Source of the DNA: Gammaproteobacteria bacterium
Lineage (GTDB): Bacteria > Pseudomonadota > Gammaproteobacteria > Thiohalobacterales > Thiohalobacteraceae
Direction: 5' to 3'
Assembly: GCA_016214925.1 (NCBI GenBank)
Contig: JACRMO010000296.1
Span: 1 to 6,631 of the forward strand
DNA: 6,631 nucleotides
Part shown: positions 5,931 through 6,631 of the stretch, piece by piece
Position numbering within the stretch: position 1 is the first letter of the stretch
Layout of the letters: each line of letters begins with the position of its first letter
Notes under the pieces: generated by a model
The model's input: the letters and a program-made list of their open reading frames with translations, nothing else
Told to the model about the DNA's origin: nothing
The model's database searches: none
Translations under genes and position numbers: made by a program

Positions 5931-6284
5931 CGCGGATTCCAGCAGCAGGTCCGTCACCCGATCATGCGCGCCCAGATACGCGGCGATGCGAATGTTCACC
6001 TGCGGATATTGTTCCTGCTTGCCGCGCACGTCGTTGGGAATGTCCGTGACCACATGGCGGCCCGCCGACAGGAAATACGGTAGCACTACGACCTCGGTGG
6101 CACCCGCCTGCACGCATTGTTCGATGCCGTTCGGAATAGACGGCTCGGCCAGTTCCAGAAAGCCGCAGCACACTATCGGAAACTCGGCTTGCGCACGTCG
6201 GGCGAGCGTATCCGTGAGGCGGCGGACTTCGTCGTTCGATTCGGCGCGACGGCTGCCGTGGGCAATGACCAAAAGGGCTTTCAT
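5916..6284 (-). CDS. cbiX: CbiX/SirB-type sirohydrochlorin chelatase, small form (122 aa)
   Basis: Members of this class II chelatase family insert Co2+ (cobalamin route) or Fe2+ (sirohaem) into sirohydrochlorin in the cytoplasm. The N-terminus MKALLVIAHGSRR carries the metal-site His (H9). FLELAEPSI (residues 42-50) contains the conserved E44, and VLPYFLSAGRHVVTDIP (67-83) carries the second His (H77). At 122 residues it is the short single-domain form, which would act as a homodimer. Whether it loads cobalt or iron cannot be told from the sequence, and no cobalamin or sirohaem genes flank it, so the symbol names the family only. The ATG at 6284 has AGGA (6298-6295, minus strand) about 10 bases upstream. 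The spacer 6285-6371 is very GC-rich and contains a TATGAT (6323-6318, minus strand) that could be a -10 box but has no clear -35. A terminator at 6372-6396 isolates it from the lipoprotein gene upstream. Confidence 0.92.
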   Translation of the reverse strand: MKALLVIAHGSRRAESNDEVRRLTDTLARRAQAEFPIVCCGFLELAEPSIPNGIEQCVQAGATEVVVLPYFLSAGRHVVTDIPNDVRGKQEQYPQVNIRIAAYLGAHDRVTDLLLESALIPA

Positions 6285-6371
6285 GATGCGAAGATCCTGT
6301 TAATGCGCTGGCGCGGAATCATAACGCGCCGCGCGGCGGCCGCGCACATTCACGGAACGTGTGGGGGGAAA

Positions 6372-6396
6372 TAAAAACGGGGCCCGCAGGCCCCGT
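6372..6396 (-). terminator. Rho-independent terminator of the small lipoprotein gene
   Basis: Reading the minus strand, ACGGGGCC (6396-6389) and GGCCCCGT (6384-6377) form a perfect 8-bp GC-rich stem with a TGCG loop, followed directly by TTTTAT. It begins 20 bases after the TAA of the lipoprotein gene and is oriented correctly for it. Confidence 0.88.
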
Positions 6397-6416
6397 CTCT
6401 GTTACCGACTGCGATC

Positions 6417-6581
6417 TTACTGACCGGCGGGTGCGGCCGGAGGTGCGGCAGGCTGCTCGCCACCCGCCGGAGCGGCGGGCGCTTCGGCCGGCTTTTCGGC
6501 GGTGTTCTGGCCCTGGTCGCAAGCGGACAGCACGCCAACGAATACCAACACTGCAAACCAATTCACGATGTTCTTGGCCAT
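6417..6581 (-). CDS. Small Ala/Pro-rich lipoprotein (54 aa)
   Basis: I do not recognise a named family. The product starts MAKNIVNWF, has a hydrophobic core AVLVFVGVLSA (residues 10-20) and a lipobox LSAC with the lipidated Cys at 21. After processing the mature peptide is 34 residues, about half Ala and Pro, with a few Glu, Gln and Lys, and no recognisable domain. The residues after the Cys are Asp (+2) and Gln (+3); in enterobacteria Asp at +2 causes retention in the inner membrane, so inner-membrane anchoring is inferred. The ATG at 6581 has the purine-rich GGAGAG (6597-6592, minus strand) 10 bases upstream, and a strong intrinsic terminator follows the stop. Start signal, lipobox and terminator together support a real gene despite its size. 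It lacks the CGLKGPLY motif of LptM/YifL-type lipoproteins. Sequence to the right edge (6582-6631) shows no further gene start. Confidence 0.85.
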   Translation of the reverse strand: MAKNIVNWFAVLVFVGVLSACDQGQNTAEKPAEAPAAPAGGEQPAAPPAAPAGQ

Positions 6582-6631
6582 AGTCTTCACTCTCTCCGTT
6601 GAGGTAGACCGCGTTCGAGTGCGGTGCGGCA

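Noticed and set aside
6417..6581. Identification of the small lipoprotein as LptM/YifL
   Set aside because: The CGLKGPLY motif after the lipid Cys is absent; here the sequence is CDQGQ.
1..6631. A new defence or mobile system
   Set aside because: No integrase, transposase, toxin-antitoxin pair, CRISPR repeats or multi-gene defence signature is visible; the possible nuclease-fold gene stands alone in the window.

Overview
The window looks like a stretch of ordinary chromosome from a GC-rich gammaproteobacterium. The main evidence is the pair yoaA-tsaB (a DinG-type helicase followed by a t6A tRNA-modification gene), an adjacency also found in E. coli, together with a YcgN-family protein and a CbiX/SirB-type small chelatase. 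A TusE/DsrC-fold protein and the general gene mix would suit a sulfur-oxidising lineage, but this is inference and the species cannot be named from the sequence. I see no phage, transposase, CRISPR array, RNA gene or defence island.

Layout. Positions 48-560 (+) encode a 170-residue protein of unknown function with a plausible PD-(D/E)XK nuclease-like motif set. A 76-base inverted repeat (578-653) separates it from yoaA (700-2640, +). yoaA runs into tsaB (2648-3352, +) and then a small unrecognised gene (3380-3640, +); these three look like one operon. On the opposite strand, ending 2 bases from that small gene, lies a TusE/DsrC-like gene (3643-3966, -) with its own candidate promoter, preceded by ycgN (4087-4539, -). 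Another dispersed-type palindromic repeat (4625-4708) sits in the divergent spacer before a CPA2-type cation:proton antiporter (4761-5930, +). The antiporter's 3' end overlaps the convergent sirohydrochlorin chelatase-like gene (5916-6284, -) by 15 bases. The right end holds a very small lipoprotein gene (6417-6581, -) followed by a clear intrinsic terminator (6372-6396, -).

How the genes relate. YoaA acts in DNA repair and TsaB in tRNA t6A synthesis, so their link is genomic neighbourhood and not a shared pathway. The DsrC-like protein and the sirohaem-type chelatase both touch sulfur metabolism in a broad sense, but they are in separate transcription units.

The most notable points are: (1) a palindromic repeat embedded in the 3' end of yoaA that supplies its last 11 codons, its stop and probably the tsaB Shine-Dalgarno; (2) a TusE/DsrC-fold protein that lacks both functional C-terminal cysteines; (3) the possible nuclease-fold protein at the left end; and (4) three different palindromic repeat types within 6.6 kb. 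I found no convincing new multi-gene system.
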